Origin: Paenibacillus sp. FSL R10-2734
GTDB lineage: Bacteria > Bacillota > Bacilli > Paenibacillales > Paenibacillaceae
DNA length: 64,000 nt
NCBI RefSeq assembly: GCF_037963865.1
Contig: NZ_CP150170.1
Coordinates: 62,001 to 126,000 of the forward strand
Direction of reading: 5' to 3'
Shown here: in pieces, positions 41,296 to 50,805 of the stretch
How positions within the stretch are numbered: position 1 is the first letter of the stretch
Layout: the number at the start of each line of letters is the position of its first letter
Notes under the pieces: model-generated
Seen by the model: the letters and a program-made list of their open reading frames with translations, nothing else
Database searches by the model: none
What the model was told of the DNA's origin: nothing
Program-made: the position numbers and the translations under genes

Positions 41296-42030
41296 TTACA
41301 CCGCTTCCTGTTTTTTTCGGATATAAACCGATAGTAACATAAAAACTACCAAATATCCGAGCAAAATCAAGACATTACTCCACTCTGGGTAGGAACCGCG
41401 TACAATCTCCCACGCCCCGTTTCCATAGTTATAAGAAGGCAACCAATGACCAATCTTCTGCATTAATCGTGGCAAAATCTCAATCGGCATCCACATGCCC
41501 CCCGCTACAGCAAGAGCCATATAAATCACATTGCTCACTCCACTAGCTGTGTCCACCCGTCTCATAGCACCCACAAGCGTACCAATCGCTAAAAATGGAA
41601 GGGAACCGATCAGAATCCATAACCCGCTTAGCACCCATTGACCCGCAGATAAGGAAACGCCATTGATAAAATATCCTGCGGCAAAAATACAAATGACCGA
41701 AAACAGATGCATCATCGTTTGTCCGAACATTTTTCCGAAGAAATAGACAGAACCCGGTAGCGGGGTAATCCGAATAAAGGTAGTCCAGCCTTGTGTTCGC
41801 TCTTGTACCAAACGAATACCAAGCGTCATAATCGCTGAGCCCATCACACTAAAGGTTGCCATCGACATTAGATAGTGAGCGCGCCACGTCGGGTCATCGC
41901 TGCCTGTATTGACCACTCGGGTGAAGATGAAGTAGAACATAATTGGCATAAGTAACGACCAGAACACGTAATAGGGATTACGGATGATACGCAGCATTTC
42001 CGCTTTACACTGTACAGTAATTAATCTCAT
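41296..42030 (-). CDS. ABC-2 type permease (YvfS-like)
   Basis: A 244-residue, six-helix ABC-2 permease beginning ITVQCKAEMLRIIRNPYYVFWSL with the family-typical RNPYYVFWS segment before helix 1. Its ATG overlaps the ATPase stop. Part of a YvfRSTU/Lnr-like export and sensing module. Confidence 0.88.
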   Translation of the reverse strand: MRLITVQCKAEMLRIIRNPYYVFWSLLMPIMFYFIFTRVVNTGSDDPTWRAHYLMSMATFSVMGSAIMTLGIRLVQERTQGWTTFIRITPLPGSVYFFGKMFGQTMMHLFSVICIFAAGYFINGVSLSAGQWVLSGLWILIGSLPFLAIGTLVGAMRRVDTASGVSNVIYMALAVAGGMWMPIEILPRLMQKIGHWLPSYNYGNGAWEIVRGSYPEWSNVLILLGYLVVFMLLSVYIRKKQEAV

Positions 42031-42941
42031 CGTGAAATAGCCTCCTCTTGGTTCAAAGTCAATTGTTCAAAAGCGTCATCCAGGCGTCCCTGATCGATCC
42101 GAACATCCTTCACGGGAAGTCCAGTCACAAAAATCGCTCGCAGCGCTTCATCCGTATCATCTGTCGTTACATGAATTCGACCTTCTTTTTCATAGCAATC
42201 TTCAATAGCGGTTAGTTCCAGCAGGCTTTTGCGTAATTCGGATCGATCACCTACAGGCAGGAAGGACACCGAACGCTTCACAATCCGCGATTTAATCTCA
42301 TCTGGACTTCCGTCCGCAACTAAATGGCCTTTGCTGAACAACAGAATGCGATCCGCGATATCTTCTGCTTCCTGTAAATAATGCGTCGTGAACACAATCG
42401 TCTTTCCTTGCTCCGCAAGTCCACGAACCGTATCCCAGAATAGCCGCCGTGAAGTAATATCAAGCCCAACCGTAGGTTCATCAAAAAAGATCAGCTCCGG
42501 ATCACCCGCCAGTGCCAGTGCAAAGCCCAGACTACGCTTTTGACCGCCCGAAAGCTTCTCGGCGTATCTATTCAAATCCGCTGGCACAAGTCCCGTAGCC
42601 TTAATTAGAAACTCCATATCCATAGGCTGTGGATAATAGCTACGGATCAGAGCAATGATCTCCCGAACCTTTAGCCGGTCCATGACACTTACCTCCTGCA
42701 GCATTGCACCAGTTTTTTCACGTACCGCTTTATCTTTCGGATGTTGTCCGAATATTTTCACTGTACCTTCAGTGGGCTCTAACAGCCCCAATAACATTCC
42801 TAACGCCGTTGTTTTACCTGCTCCGTTGGGTCCTAGAATCGCTGTAATCGATCCTTTAGCAATGTTGAAACTAATGTTATCTACCGCTTTCTTATCCTTA
42901 TATAATTTGCTGACTCCATTCATCTCTATAACAATGTCCAT
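42027..42941 (-). CDS. ABC transporter ATPase (YvfR-like)
   Basis: A 304-residue ATPase: Walker A GPNGAGKTTA, signature LSGGQKRSLGFAL, Walker B LIFFDEPTVGLD, H-loop FTTHYLQEAE, and a regulatory C-terminal extension. First gene of the operon that continues to 39538; B. subtilis yvfRSTU has the same order. Linearmycin-type or other membrane-active compounds are possible substrates by analogy. Confidence 0.9.
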   Translation of the reverse strand: MDIVIEMNGVSKLYKDKKAVDNISFNIAKGSITAILGPNGAGKTTALGMLLGLLEPTEGTVKIFGQHPKDKAVREKTGAMLQEVSVMDRLKVREIIALIRSYYPQPMDMEFLIKATGLVPADLNRYAEKLSGGQKRSLGFALALAGDPELIFFDEPTVGLDITSRRLFWDTVRGLAEQGKTIVFTTHYLQEAEDIADRILLFSKGHLVADGSPDEIKSRIVKRSVSFLPVGDRSELRKSLLELTAIEDCYEKEGRIHVTTDDTDEALRAIFVTGLPVKDVRIDQGRLDDAFEQLTLNQEEAISR

Positions 42942-43067
42942 TACGTAATCCCTCCGATTCCGAATGCTTCTGATCTATTTCAATCATATGGAAAAAGAAG
43001 ACCTAACATTAGTATGGACTGTCATTTCTTTAAGATGACAACTGTCACCTTCACGACTCAGGATGTG

Positions 43068-43120
43068 AAAAAGAGGCTACCCCATCCGTAGTTTTAACTA
43101 CGAATAGTGCAGCCTCTTTA
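43068..43120. terminator. Hairpin downstream of the nitroreductase gene
   Basis: AAAGAGGCT pairs with AGCCTCTTT, and CGTAGTT with AACTACG inside, close to the stop at 43136. Confidence 0.8.
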
Positions 43121-43135
43121 AGCGAAAACACTAGA

Positions 43136-43897
43136 TTATCTCTTGAAGAATCCCTTTTCCTCTAGGAACTCCTTCATATGCAGTCGTGCTGGCTGAGCCA
43201 ATCGCTCCGCCATGATCACCGACCACGGTGTATCCTTGGCGCCATGGGTCCGCTCACGCATATAGTCTGAAGAGACTTTATCGTAAGTCTTGACCTGCTC
43301 CACTGTTGTTTCGGTATTATAGCGATTACGATGCAGAACAGCCTCTAATGGAAGACGCGGACGCAGGCTCGAGGCACCATCAGGGTAGCCCACACACATT
43401 CCAAATATCGGATAGACCAGTTCAGGGAGTCCCAGCAGCTCCGATACTTCTGCGATCCGATTACGGATTCCTCCGATGTATACGATCCCGAGTCCAAGCG
43501 ATTCCGCAGCCACGGCAGCATTCTGTGCAGCAAGCGTAACATCAACGGTAGCTACAATCAGGTTCTCAGTAGAGTCTTCATAAGAAGTCTCTCCTTGCAA
43601 ATGAGGCTTCGTCACCTCACGCAGTCGATACAGATCAGCACACCAGACCAAGAAGACTGGGCATTGTTCTATATAAGCCTGATTACCCGCCAATCCGGCA
43701 AGCTCTGATCTCAAGTCTGAGTCAGTAACTGCAATTACACTATAAGCTTGTACATTGCTGGAGGTCGACGCCATCTGACCTGCTCCAATAATAGCTGCAA
43801 GCTGCTCATCACTTACCGGCTTATCCTGATACTTGCGGACGGATGCATGGTTCATTAATAGAGAAATCGTATCATTATTTACTTGCACAGTGGCCAC
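43136..43897 (-). CDS. NADPH-dependent FMN nitroreductase (NfsA/NfrA type)
   Basis: A 253-residue nitroreductase of the NfsA/FRP class: HASVRKYQDKPVSDEQL, STSSNVQAYSVIAV and LGIVYIGGIRN form the FMN site, and the C-terminal HRNRY region is conserved. It reduces nitroaromatics, quinones or flavins; in Bacillus such genes are often stress-induced. It is 18 bp downstream of copA on the same strand without a terminator, so copper-stress co-expression is likely. Confidence 0.9.
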   Translation of the reverse strand: MATVQVNNDTISLLMNHASVRKYQDKPVSDEQLAAIIGAGQMASTSSNVQAYSVIAVTDSDLRSELAGLAGNQAYIEQCPVFLVWCADLYRLREVTKPHLQGETSYEDSTENLIVATVDVTLAAQNAAVAAESLGLGIVYIGGIRNRIAEVSELLGLPELVYPIFGMCVGYPDGASSLRPRLPLEAVLHRNRYNTETTVEQVKTYDKVSSDYMRERTHGAKDTPWSVIMAERLAQPARLHMKEFLEEKGFFKR

Positions 43898-43914
43898 TCC
43901 TTATATATGAGTTA

Positions 43915-46377
43915 TTACAGCTTTACCCGCTGTAGCCGAAGTGCATTTAAGACAACAGACACAGAGCTGAATGCCATCGCGGCTCCAGCTAGCCATGGAG
44001 CTAGAAATCCAAGTGCAGCAATCGGTATACCTATTGTATTGTAAGCAAGCGCCCAGAACAAATTCTGCTTAATATTACTCATTGTTTTGCGACTCATCAT
44101 AATCGCATCGGGTATACTTTTCAGATCTCCCCGCATCAGCGTAATATCCGCCGCCTCCATAGCTACATCTGTACCTGTACCGATCGCCATGCCCGTATCA
44201 GCAGTAGCCAGTGCAGGAGCATCATTGATCCCATCGCCAACCATGGCTACCTTTGTCCCATTCCGCTGCAGCTTACGAACTTCCTCGGCTTTGCCTTCCG
44301 GTAGAACCTCTGCTAACACTTTTCGAATACCTGCTTGCTTCGCAATAGCTTCAGCAGTAATTTTATTGTCACCTGTGATCATAACGACCTCTATGCCCAT
44401 ATCATGAAGCGCTGCTACTGCTGCTTTTGAGGTCGGTTTAATCGTATCCGCCACAGCCACAATCCCAGCAATTTCATCGTCCACCGCTACAAGCATTGCT
44501 GTCTTACCCGCTTCTTCCAGCCTCTTCATGATTGGAGACCACTCTGTGATATCCAAATGATTATCTTCCATCATTCGCCGCGTACCAACCCTAACTTGTT
44601 GGTCTGAGACTACAGCCATAATCCCCCGTCCAGGCACATTATCAAACTGCTCAGCGGCTGGCAAGGTCAATCCTTTTTCAGCAGCTCCTGCAACAATGGC
44701 TTCCGCAAGCGGATGCTCTGATAATTTCTCGGCTGCCGCAGTTAAAGCTAATAGTCGATTCTCAGCATTTTCTTTACCATAAGCGGCAATTCCAGTTGTA
44801 GTCACGATATCAGTCAGCACAGGTTTACCGTTTGTAACGGTACCCGTTTTATCCAAAACAACGACCTTAATCCCTTGCGCCCCTTCTAAATGCTCCCCAC
44901 CCTTGAACAGGATGCCAAGCTCCGCAGCGCGGCCCGATCCCGCCATAATGGAGGTCGGTGTAGCTAGACCTAATGCACATGGACAAGCGATTACGAGCAC
45001 CGCAATAGCTTTTTCGAGGGCATCGGCGAACTGGCCAGGTGCTGCCCAGAAATACCAGACTAAGAAAGTAATCACCGCAATCCCTACAACAATCGGAACG
45101 AAAATCCCTGAGATAACATCGGCGATCCGCTGAATTGGCGCTTTGGAGCCTTGAGCCTCCTCCACTACTCTGATGATTTGAGCCAGCGCAGTGTCTCGAC
45201 CTACTTTATTTGCTTTTATTCTCAAGACACCATTCTTATTTAAAGTAGCACCGATAACGGTATCACCTGGTTTTTTCTCCACAGGGATACTTTCTCCGGT
45301 CAACATAGACTCGTCCACAGAAGATGAACCCTCTACTACCTCACCATCTACCGGTACCTTTGTTCCAGGCTTCACCAGTACAATATCGCCGGGAATCACT
45401 TCATCTGTCGAGATCGTCATCTCTTGGCCATCTCGAATCACAAGAGCCGTCTTTGCCTGAAGACCCATTAAGCTCTTAATGGCGTCAGAAGAACGGCCTT
45501 TCGCCAGCGCCTCGAACCATTTACCCACGAGAATGAGCGTAATGAGTACTGCGCTCGTCTCATAATACATTGGGGCGGTATGATTCATTCCCTTCATACT
45601 TAATGAATCAATCGTCAGATAAAGACTATAGAAATACGCTGCTGATGTTCCCAGTACGACTAACACATCCATATTGGCGCTCCCGTTACGAAGTGCTTTA
45701 TACGCGCCAACGTAGAACTGCCAGCCGATGATAAACTGTACGGGAGTTGCCAGAACAAGCTGAAACCAAGGATTCATAAATATGTCCGGTGTTGGAATCC
45801 AGCTTGTGAACGAGAAATGCCCTGCCATCGCCCATAACAATGGGAAAGAAAGAATCGCAGAAATGATCCACTTCCACTTCTTATGCTGAATGTCCTGCGC
45901 ACGATGATCCATATGATCCTTGCGGTCTTCTTTAAGGGTAGCTTTATAACCGATGTTGCTTACCTTCTCCATAATCTCTCTTGGACTAATATTACCGGGA
46001 GTATATTCTACATGTGCGGTTTCCAGCGCCAAATTCACGTTCACTGCAGCTATACCCGGCGTACGACTCAGTACTTTTTCAATCCGTGCCGAGCAAGCCG
46101 CGCAGGTCATGCCTGATATATCAAAATCCGCGGACTCCTTGACCGTATCGTAGCCAAGGGCGCGGATTTTATCTTCAATTTGTGGTAACCCTGATACTGT
46201 AGGATCAAATCCTACAGTGGCCTGTTCCAAGGCTAGATTCACGTTCGCACGCGAAACGCCGTCCATTCGGGACAACCCTTTCTCAATTCGGGCTGCACAA
46301 GCAGAACAGGTCATGCCTGTAATCTGTACGGTTGCTTGCTGTTCTTTGGGTGAAGCCGTTGATTTTGTCTTATCCAT
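43915..46377 (-). CDS. copA: Copper-exporting P1B-type ATPase
   Basis: An 820-residue Cu(I) pump with two N-terminal HMA domains (GMTCSACAARIE and GMTCAACSARIE), CPC in the sixth helix (ACPCALGLATP), DKTGTVTNGKP, SEHPLAEAI, and GDGINDAPALA. Helices 7 and 8 hold AYNTIGIP and MAFSSVSVV, the Asn/Tyr and Met-Ser-Ser ligands specific to Cu(I) pumps. A CsoR box precedes it, and copZ and csoR lie upstream on the same strand. Confidence 0.96.
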   Translation of the reverse strand: MDKTKSTASPKEQQATVQITGMTCSACAARIEKGLSRMDGVSRANVNLALEQATVGFDPTVSGLPQIEDKIRALGYDTVKESADFDISGMTCAACSARIEKVLSRTPGIAAVNVNLALETAHVEYTPGNISPREIMEKVSNIGYKATLKEDRKDHMDHRAQDIQHKKWKWIISAILSFPLLWAMAGHFSFTSWIPTPDIFMNPWFQLVLATPVQFIIGWQFYVGAYKALRNGSANMDVLVVLGTSAAYFYSLYLTIDSLSMKGMNHTAPMYYETSAVLITLILVGKWFEALAKGRSSDAIKSLMGLQAKTALVIRDGQEMTISTDEVIPGDIVLVKPGTKVPVDGEVVEGSSSVDESMLTGESIPVEKKPGDTVIGATLNKNGVLRIKANKVGRDTALAQIIRVVEEAQGSKAPIQRIADVISGIFVPIVVGIAVITFLVWYFWAAPGQFADALEKAIAVLVIACPCALGLATPTSIMAGSGRAAELGILFKGGEHLEGAQGIKVVVLDKTGTVTNGKPVLTDIVTTTGIAAYGKENAENRLLALTAAAEKLSEHPLAEAIVAGAAEKGLTLPAAEQFDNVPGRGIMAVVSDQQVRVGTRRMMEDNHLDITEWSPIMKRLEEAGKTAMLVAVDDEIAGIVAVADTIKPTSKAAVAALHDMGIEVVMITGDNKITAEAIAKQAGIRKVLAEVLPEGKAEEVRKLQRNGTKVAMVGDGINDAPALATADTGMAIGTGTDVAMEAADITLMRGDLKSIPDAIMMSRKTMSNIKQNLFWALAYNTIGIPIAALGFLAPWLAGAAMAFSSVSVVLNALRLQRVKL

Positions 46378-46395
46378 ATATTCTTGATCCTCCTC

Positions 46396-46412
46396 ATACC
46401 CCTATAGGGTAT
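46396..46412 (-). promoter_or_regulatory. CsoR box of copA
   Basis: ATACCCCTATAGGGTAT is a dyad of the CsoR operator type, about 20 bp before the copA start. It shows that copA has its own copper-responsive promoter. Confidence 0.85.
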
Positions 46413-46421
46413 GATAATTTC

Positions 46422-46480
46422 TAAAAAAAGAAAAGGCATTGGAGCTTAGGAAAATTCCCCTATAAAGCTCCAAGCCTTAT
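46422..46480 (-). terminator. Terminator of copZ
   Basis: On the minus strand AAGGCTTGGAGCTT pairs with AAGCTCCAaTGCCTT and is followed by a T-rich run. Confidence 0.85.
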
Positions 46481-46494
46481 TACTGTGTATCAAA

Positions 46495-46695
46495 TTAAAC
46501 TACATCATACCCTTGATCTTCAATGGCTTCTTTAATTGCTCCAAGACTCACCTTGTTCTCATCATACTCAACGGAGACTTTTTTAGCAGCAAGATCAACT
46601 TTAGCACTAGCACCAAGGCCGCTTACAGCCTTCTCTACAGAGCTGACACAGTGACCACAAGACATTCCTTCAACATTAAGTGTAGCGTTCGACAT
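46495..46695 (-). CDS. copZ: Copper chaperone CopZ
   Basis: A 66-residue HMA-domain protein with Cys13-x-x-Cys16 (GMSCGHC). It carries Cu(I) to CopA. The start ATG 46695 lies 8 nt after GGAGG; the more distal ATG at 46710 overlaps the ribosome site. Likely transcribed with csoR, ended by its own terminator. Confidence 0.95.
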   Translation of the reverse strand: MSNATLNVEGMSCGHCVSSVEKAVSGLGASAKVDLAAKKVSVEYDENKVSLGAIKEAIEDQGYDVV

Positions 46696-46748
46696 TATTA
46701 TTACCTCCAATAAATGTTATGAAGCCATGCTTTAGGAGCATTAGCTTA

Positions 46749-47096
46749 TTATTTCATTAATTTGTTAACCGTAATCAGCAGCTCATCGATAACCTCATGT
46801 TCTCCAGCTTCGATTCTTTCAACTATACAACTCTTCATGTGCCCTTCCAGCAGCATCTTACCAACACCGTTTAGTGCCGCTTGAACCGCTGCGAGCTGAT
46901 TGAGCACATCGTCACAATAAGTATCCCGCTCTATCATACCCTTTATCCCGCGGATCTGGCCTTCAATCCGGTTAAGGCGAGTATTCAAACCATTCTTGAA
47001 ATCTGCCGAATGATGACTCATTCGTTCTCCAGATGCTGAAGAATGACAGTCAGCTTCACAGGATTTCTCAGTTTGTTCTTGCTTACTAGTAGACAT
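46749..47096 (-). CDS. csoR: Copper-sensing repressor CsoR
   Basis: A 115-residue all-helical repressor with the Cys-His-Cys copper site: Cys61 (DTYCDDVLNQ), His86 and Cys90 (LEGHMKSC). The N-terminal extension (about 35 residues) contains additional Cys and His (SCEADCHSS, MSHHS). The start is ATG 47096 after AAGGAGG. It should release the two boxes at 46396 and 47127 when copper binds. Confidence 0.95.
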   Translation of the reverse strand: MSTSKQEQTEKSCEADCHSSASGERMSHHSADFKNGLNTRLNRIEGQIRGIKGMIERDTYCDDVLNQLAAVQAALNGVGKMLLEGHMKSCIVERIEAGEHEVIDELLITVNKLMK

Positions 47097-47126
47097 AAGA
47101 ATCAGCCTCCTTGCCATTAATATAAT

Positions 47127-47143
47127 ATACCCCCGTAGGGTAT
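47127..47143 (-). promoter_or_regulatory. CsoR box of csoR-copZ
   Basis: ATACCCCCGTAGGGTAT, a GC-centred dyad matching the copA box in 15 of 17 positions, 31 bp before the csoR start; implies autoregulation. Confidence 0.9.
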
Positions 47144-47178
47144 GTCAAGTGGCATTCTTATAAGACATAAAGTTTTGT

Positions 47179-47208
47179 GTGAAACTTATACTTCCTTATA
47201 TTTGAAAA
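47179..47208. repeat. Dispersed motif, copy 2
   Basis: GAAACTTATACTTCCTTATA at 47181-47200, in the divergent gap between csoR and the MFS gene. Matches copies 1 and 3. A perfect 12-bp palindrome, TTCAAATTTGAA (47224-47235), follows and could be an operator for the downstream MFS/PadR genes. Confidence 0.55.
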
Positions 47209-47315
47209 AAACTATTGCTACCCTATTCAAATTTGAATATAATAAATTTTGCTTCTAAACTATGAATATTTTTCGAACGGATTTATCACTATTTACAAAA
47301 AGGAGCCTGCGAAGC

Positions 47316-48836
47316 ATGCATACTAAAGAAAGTAATCTTAAACTCGTAGTTGTCGGCCTGCTGCTTGGTATTCTTATGTCTGCTATGGACAATACCATTG
47401 TAGCTTCAGCTATGGGTACCATTGTCTCCGACCTCGGTGGTCTGGACAAAATCGTATGGGTCACCTCGGCTTATATGGTCATGGTAATGGCTGGAACCCC
47501 TATCTTCGGCAAGCTCTCGGATATGTATGGACGTAAACGTTTCTTCATGTTCGGTCTGATTGTATTCCTGATTGGCTCAGCACTGTGCGGTACTGCAACC
47601 AGTATTACACAGCTCAGTATTTACCGGGCCATACAAGGGATCGGCGGCGGCGCACTAATGCCAATCGCCTTCACCATCGTTTTCGACATTTATCCTCCTG
47701 AAAAAAGAGGCAAGCTGACCGGCCTATTCGGTGCCGTCTTCGGAATCTCCAGTGTACTCGGACCATTATTAGGCGCATATATTACCGACTATGTAGGTTG
47801 GCAGTGGGTATTCTACATAAACCTGCCACTCGGAATTATTGCACTTTTTCTGATCGCAACTTCTTATAAGGAATCGATCTCTCACGCTAAACAGCGCATC
47901 GACTGGGGTGGAGCCTTTACTCTAGTCGGCGCGATTATTTGCCTGATGTTCGCTTTAGAACTGGGTGGCAATCAATATGCTTGGGATTCCAGTGTCATCC
48001 TCGGCTTATTTGCAGGCTTCGCTGTTCTTTTACTAGCATTTATCCTCATTGAGAGAGTGGCGGCTGAACCTGTCATCTCATTCGCTATGTTCCGTAAACG
48101 GTTATTTGCAACAAGCAGCGTGACTAGCTTGTTCTATGGCTCCGCCTTTATCGTAGCTACTATTTACATTCCTATCTTTGTGCAGGGCGTATTTGGCGGC
48201 TCAGCTACGAACTCAGGATTGATCCTCATGCCGATGATGATCGGTACGGTCGTGGGCAGTCAGACCGGGGGGCTGCTCACAACCAAAACGAGCTTCCGCA
48301 ACATTATGATCCTATCCGCAGTCTGCTTTGTCGCAGGTGTTTACAGTCTAAGCACTTTATCACCAGATACCTCCCGCCTTATGCTTAATGTATTCATGGC
48401 ACTGACTGGGTTCGGCGTGGGCTTTTCCTTCTCCGTGCTGAGCATGGCGGCCATCCATAATTTCGACATGCGCCAACGCGGTTCGGCAACTTCAACAAGT
48501 ACCTTTATGCGCTCTCTTGGGATGACGCTGGGGATTACGATCTTCGGTATTATTCAGCGTAATAGCTTTACCAACAGTATCAGCGATGCTTTTGGCGGAA
48601 GTGAGCAGTCAGCAGCCTTCGGCGATCCACGGGCAGCCTTGACACCCGAGGCAAGAGCCAAGATCCCACCTGAAATTTTAGAGAAAATATCTAGTGCACT
48701 GTCCTCTTCAATCGCACATACCTTTATGTGGGCCTTGATTCCCGCCGTCCTTGGCTTAGTCTTTGTACTGCTTATGCCAAAGGATCGCCTCACCATTCCG
48801 AGTAAAACTGCTCAGGCGTCCGAGGGCAAAAGGTAA
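47316..48836 (+). CDS. DHA2-family MFS drug exporter
   Basis: A 506-residue, 14-helix transporter with motif A GKLSDMYGRKRFF and motif C region FGISSVLGPLLGAYITDYVG. ATG 47316 is chosen because AAAAAGGAG lies 10 nt upstream; the ATG at 47262 has none. The PadR gene starts 5 nt after its stop, so pump and regulator form one operon. Confidence 0.92.
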   Translation: MHTKESNLKLVVVGLLLGILMSAMDNTIVASAMGTIVSDLGGLDKIVWVTSAYMVMVMAGTPIFGKLSDMYGRKRFFMFGLIVFLIGSALCGTATSITQLSIYRAIQGIGGGALMPIAFTIVFDIYPPEKRGKLTGLFGAVFGISSVLGPLLGAYITDYVGWQWVFYINLPLGIIALFLIATSYKESISHAKQRIDWGGAFTLVGAIICLMFALELGGNQYAWDSSVILGLFAGFAVLLLAFILIERVAAEPVISFAMFRKRLFATSSVTSLFYGSAFIVATIYIPIFVQGVFGGSATNSGLILMPMMIGTVVGSQTGGLLTTKTSFRNIMILSAVCFVAGVYSLSTLSPDTSRLMLNVFMALTGFGVGFSFSVLSMAAIHNFDMRQRGSATSTSTFMRSLGMTLGITIFGIIQRNSFTNSISDAFGGSEQSAAFGDPRAALTPEARAKIPPEILEKISSALSSSIAHTFMWALIPAVLGLVFVLLMPKDRLTIPSKTAQASEGKR

Positions 48837-48841
48837 CCATT

Positions 48842-49405
48842 ATGTCGATGAAATTGGCCATTCTCGGTCTACTGCTGGAACGGAATATGCATCCCTATGA
48901 AATTACAATAGTCATGAAAGAACGCTCCATGGACCGGATTACAAAGCTGCAGCTCGGGTCTCTCTACTACGCTGTCGATAAACTTGCACAAGATGGCTAT
49001 ATTGAGGCTTTAGAGGTGATTAGCAGCAGTGATCGCCCAGACAAAACTATTTATGGTATTACTGAGCAAGGCAAAAATTTATTCGAGCAGTTAATTCTAC
49101 AGCAAATTAAGAAGAACGAGCCCTTCTATCATCCGATGTATATGGCACTAGCCATGTCGCGTCATGTTGATCAAAGCAAAGTGGAGAAGCTGCTTGAAGA
49201 ACGTATTCGGGAGACCGAACATCAGGTGAATCTGGCTTATCAGGTATATGAAGAGCATATTCCCATTGTTCCTCGTTCCGCCCTTCATCTCATGTACGGC
49301 ACCTATGAACACACCCTGACTGAACTAAAATGGCTGCAACGTCTCTATGATGACGTTGTAGCTCGCAAGCTGAATGACATTGGAACACCACTCCATACAG
49401 AGTAG
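48842..49405 (+). CDS. PadR-family transcriptional regulator
   Basis: A 187-residue PadR/Vir-type protein. The winged helix begins LAILGLLLERNMHPYEI and includes KLQLGSLYYAVDKLAQDGYI; a helical dimerisation domain follows. It is inferred to control the preceding pump in response to phenolics or drugs. Confidence 0.9.
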   Translation: MSMKLAILGLLLERNMHPYEITIVMKERSMDRITKLQLGSLYYAVDKLAQDGYIEALEVISSSDRPDKTIYGITEQGKNLFEQLILQQIKKNEPFYHPMYMALAMSRHVDQSKVEKLLEERIRETEHQVNLAYQVYEEHIPIVPRSALHLMYGTYEHTLTELKWLQRLYDDVVARKLNDIGTPLHTE

Positions 49406-49427
49406 AGGCCTTAGGGCCTCTTTTTTC
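49404..49427 (+). terminator. Terminator of the MFS-padR operon
   Basis: AGAGGCC and GGCCTCT arms followed by TTTTTT directly after the padR stop. Confidence 0.88.
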
Positions 49428-49518
49428 TGCTCCTCCATCGGTAATAAATACCATATAGGATTATAAGCGTGTACAATATGTACGTGTACGCAATCATATT
49501 TTCCTAGGAGGAATCCCA

Positions 49519-50496
49519 TTGTTGAGAACGCTGCCTTTAAACAAGCGCGGTATACAAGCCAGCCGTATTGCTCTAGGTTGTATGGGACTTGGCGGGGGCT
49601 GGGATCATGAACCGATTACCGCCGAGAATGTTAAGCAAGGACATGCAGCCGTCGACGCCGCTCTATCTATTGGCATCAATATGTTTGATCATGCAGATAT
49701 TTATACCCGTGGTAAAGCTGAGAAAGTGTTCGGTCAAATCTTTAAAGAACGCCCAGAACTCCGTGAAGAAATCATTATTCAATCGAAGTGCGGTATTAAG
49801 CTGATGGAGCCTGGAGACAGCTCTAATGTTTTTGATTTCTCAAGCCAGCATATTCTAAGCAGTGTAGATGGAATCTTGTCGCGACTAGGAACTGAATATA
49901 TTGATATTCTGCTGCTCCATCGGCCTGATCCTCTAATGGATCCGGAGGAAGTAGCCTCCGCATTGCATCAATTAAAAGCAGCAGGTAAAGTTCGTCATTT
50001 CGGCGTCTCCAATATGAGCGCAGCACAAATCAAAATGCTGCAAGCCTATTGCGATGAACCTTTTATCGTAAACCAACTGCATATGAGCCTAGCCAAGCTA
50101 AGCTGGGTCGATGCTGGAATCAGTGTAAACCGTGAACCTTGGAAGGATATTACCTTTCCTGAGGGAACCCTTGAGCATTGTCGAATGGAGAACATTCAGC
50201 TTCAAGCTTGGGGTCCACTCGCACAAGGCCTATTTAGTGGACGTTCGCTAACGGATCAACCAGAAAATATCGTCCAAACTGCTGCCATGGTCCAGGATCT
50301 AGCAGATGAAAAAGGTACTACTCCAGAAGCCATAGTGCTATCCTGGCTAATGACACATCCCGCAGCTATTCAGCCTGTGATTGGGACTGTGAATCCCCAG
50401 CGCATCGCTGCCTGCGCTGATGCGGACAAGCTGGAGCTTACTCGTAAAGAATGGTATGACCTGTATGTTAGTTCGCGTGGTACTCGTCTTCCCTAA
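49519..50496 (+). CDS. Aldo/keto reductase (YdhF-like)
   Basis: A 325-residue NADPH-dependent oxidoreductase of the AKR TIM-barrel fold. The catalytic tetrad is present: Asp and Tyr in DHADIYTRG, Lys in QSKCGI and His in LLHRPDP. The coenzyme segment is VIGTVNPQRI. ATG/TTG start is TTG 49519 behind AGGAGG. Substrate not evident; single gene with its own terminator. Confidence 0.9.
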   Translation: MLRTLPLNKRGIQASRIALGCMGLGGGWDHEPITAENVKQGHAAVDAALSIGINMFDHADIYTRGKAEKVFGQIFKERPELREEIIIQSKCGIKLMEPGDSSNVFDFSSQHILSSVDGILSRLGTEYIDILLLHRPDPLMDPEEVASALHQLKAAGKVRHFGVSNMSAAQIKMLQAYCDEPFIVNQLHMSLAKLSWVDAGISVNREPWKDITFPEGTLEHCRMENIQLQAWGPLAQGLFSGRSLTDQPENIVQTAAMVQDLADEKGTTPEAIVLSWLMTHPAAIQPVIGTVNPQRIAACADADKLELTRKEWYDLYVSSRGTRLP

Positions 50497-50530
50497 CCCA
50501 ACCCACAATGAAACTCCCTAGGACTCTTAA

Positions 50531-50569
50531 TAGCCTAATCGTGCCTCTCGCACGATTAGGCTATTTTTA
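50531..50569 (+). terminator. Terminator of the aldo/keto reductase gene
   Basis: TAGCCTAATCGTGC pairs perfectly with GCACGATTAGGCTA, followed by TTTTT. Confidence 0.93.
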
Positions 50570-50592
50570 ATGCGGTCCCTTCCTCAGAAACC

Positions 50593-50757
50593 GTTCTTTA
50601 TTGCGAATAAAAATAGATATCAAGCGAAAAATTGAGATAAATAGAGATAAATTAACATTTTTGTTCTTTATAGAGCACAAACGAGACTTATTGGCAGTTT
50701 TCTTTTTGATTTATTCCCTGTATTATTCAATACAAGAAGTCGTTCTCAATAAAGAAC
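50593..50757 (+). promoter_or_regulatory. Three SinR-type operators upstream of the matrix operon
   Basis: GTTCTTTATAGAGCAC (50663-50678) and GTTCTCAATAAAGAAC (50742-50757) match the 16-bp SinR dyad GTTCTC-N4-GAGAAC, and GTTCTTTATTGCGAAT (50593-50608) is a weaker match. Each carries the SinR consensus GTTCTYT on at least one strand. They fill the 300-bp gap before the tapA-like gene, whose sinR lies downstream. Confidence 0.8.
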
Positions 50758-50805
50758 GATAATAACGAACCAAAGAAACTTAAGATATTGAGGGGAGGTA
50801 TTCCT

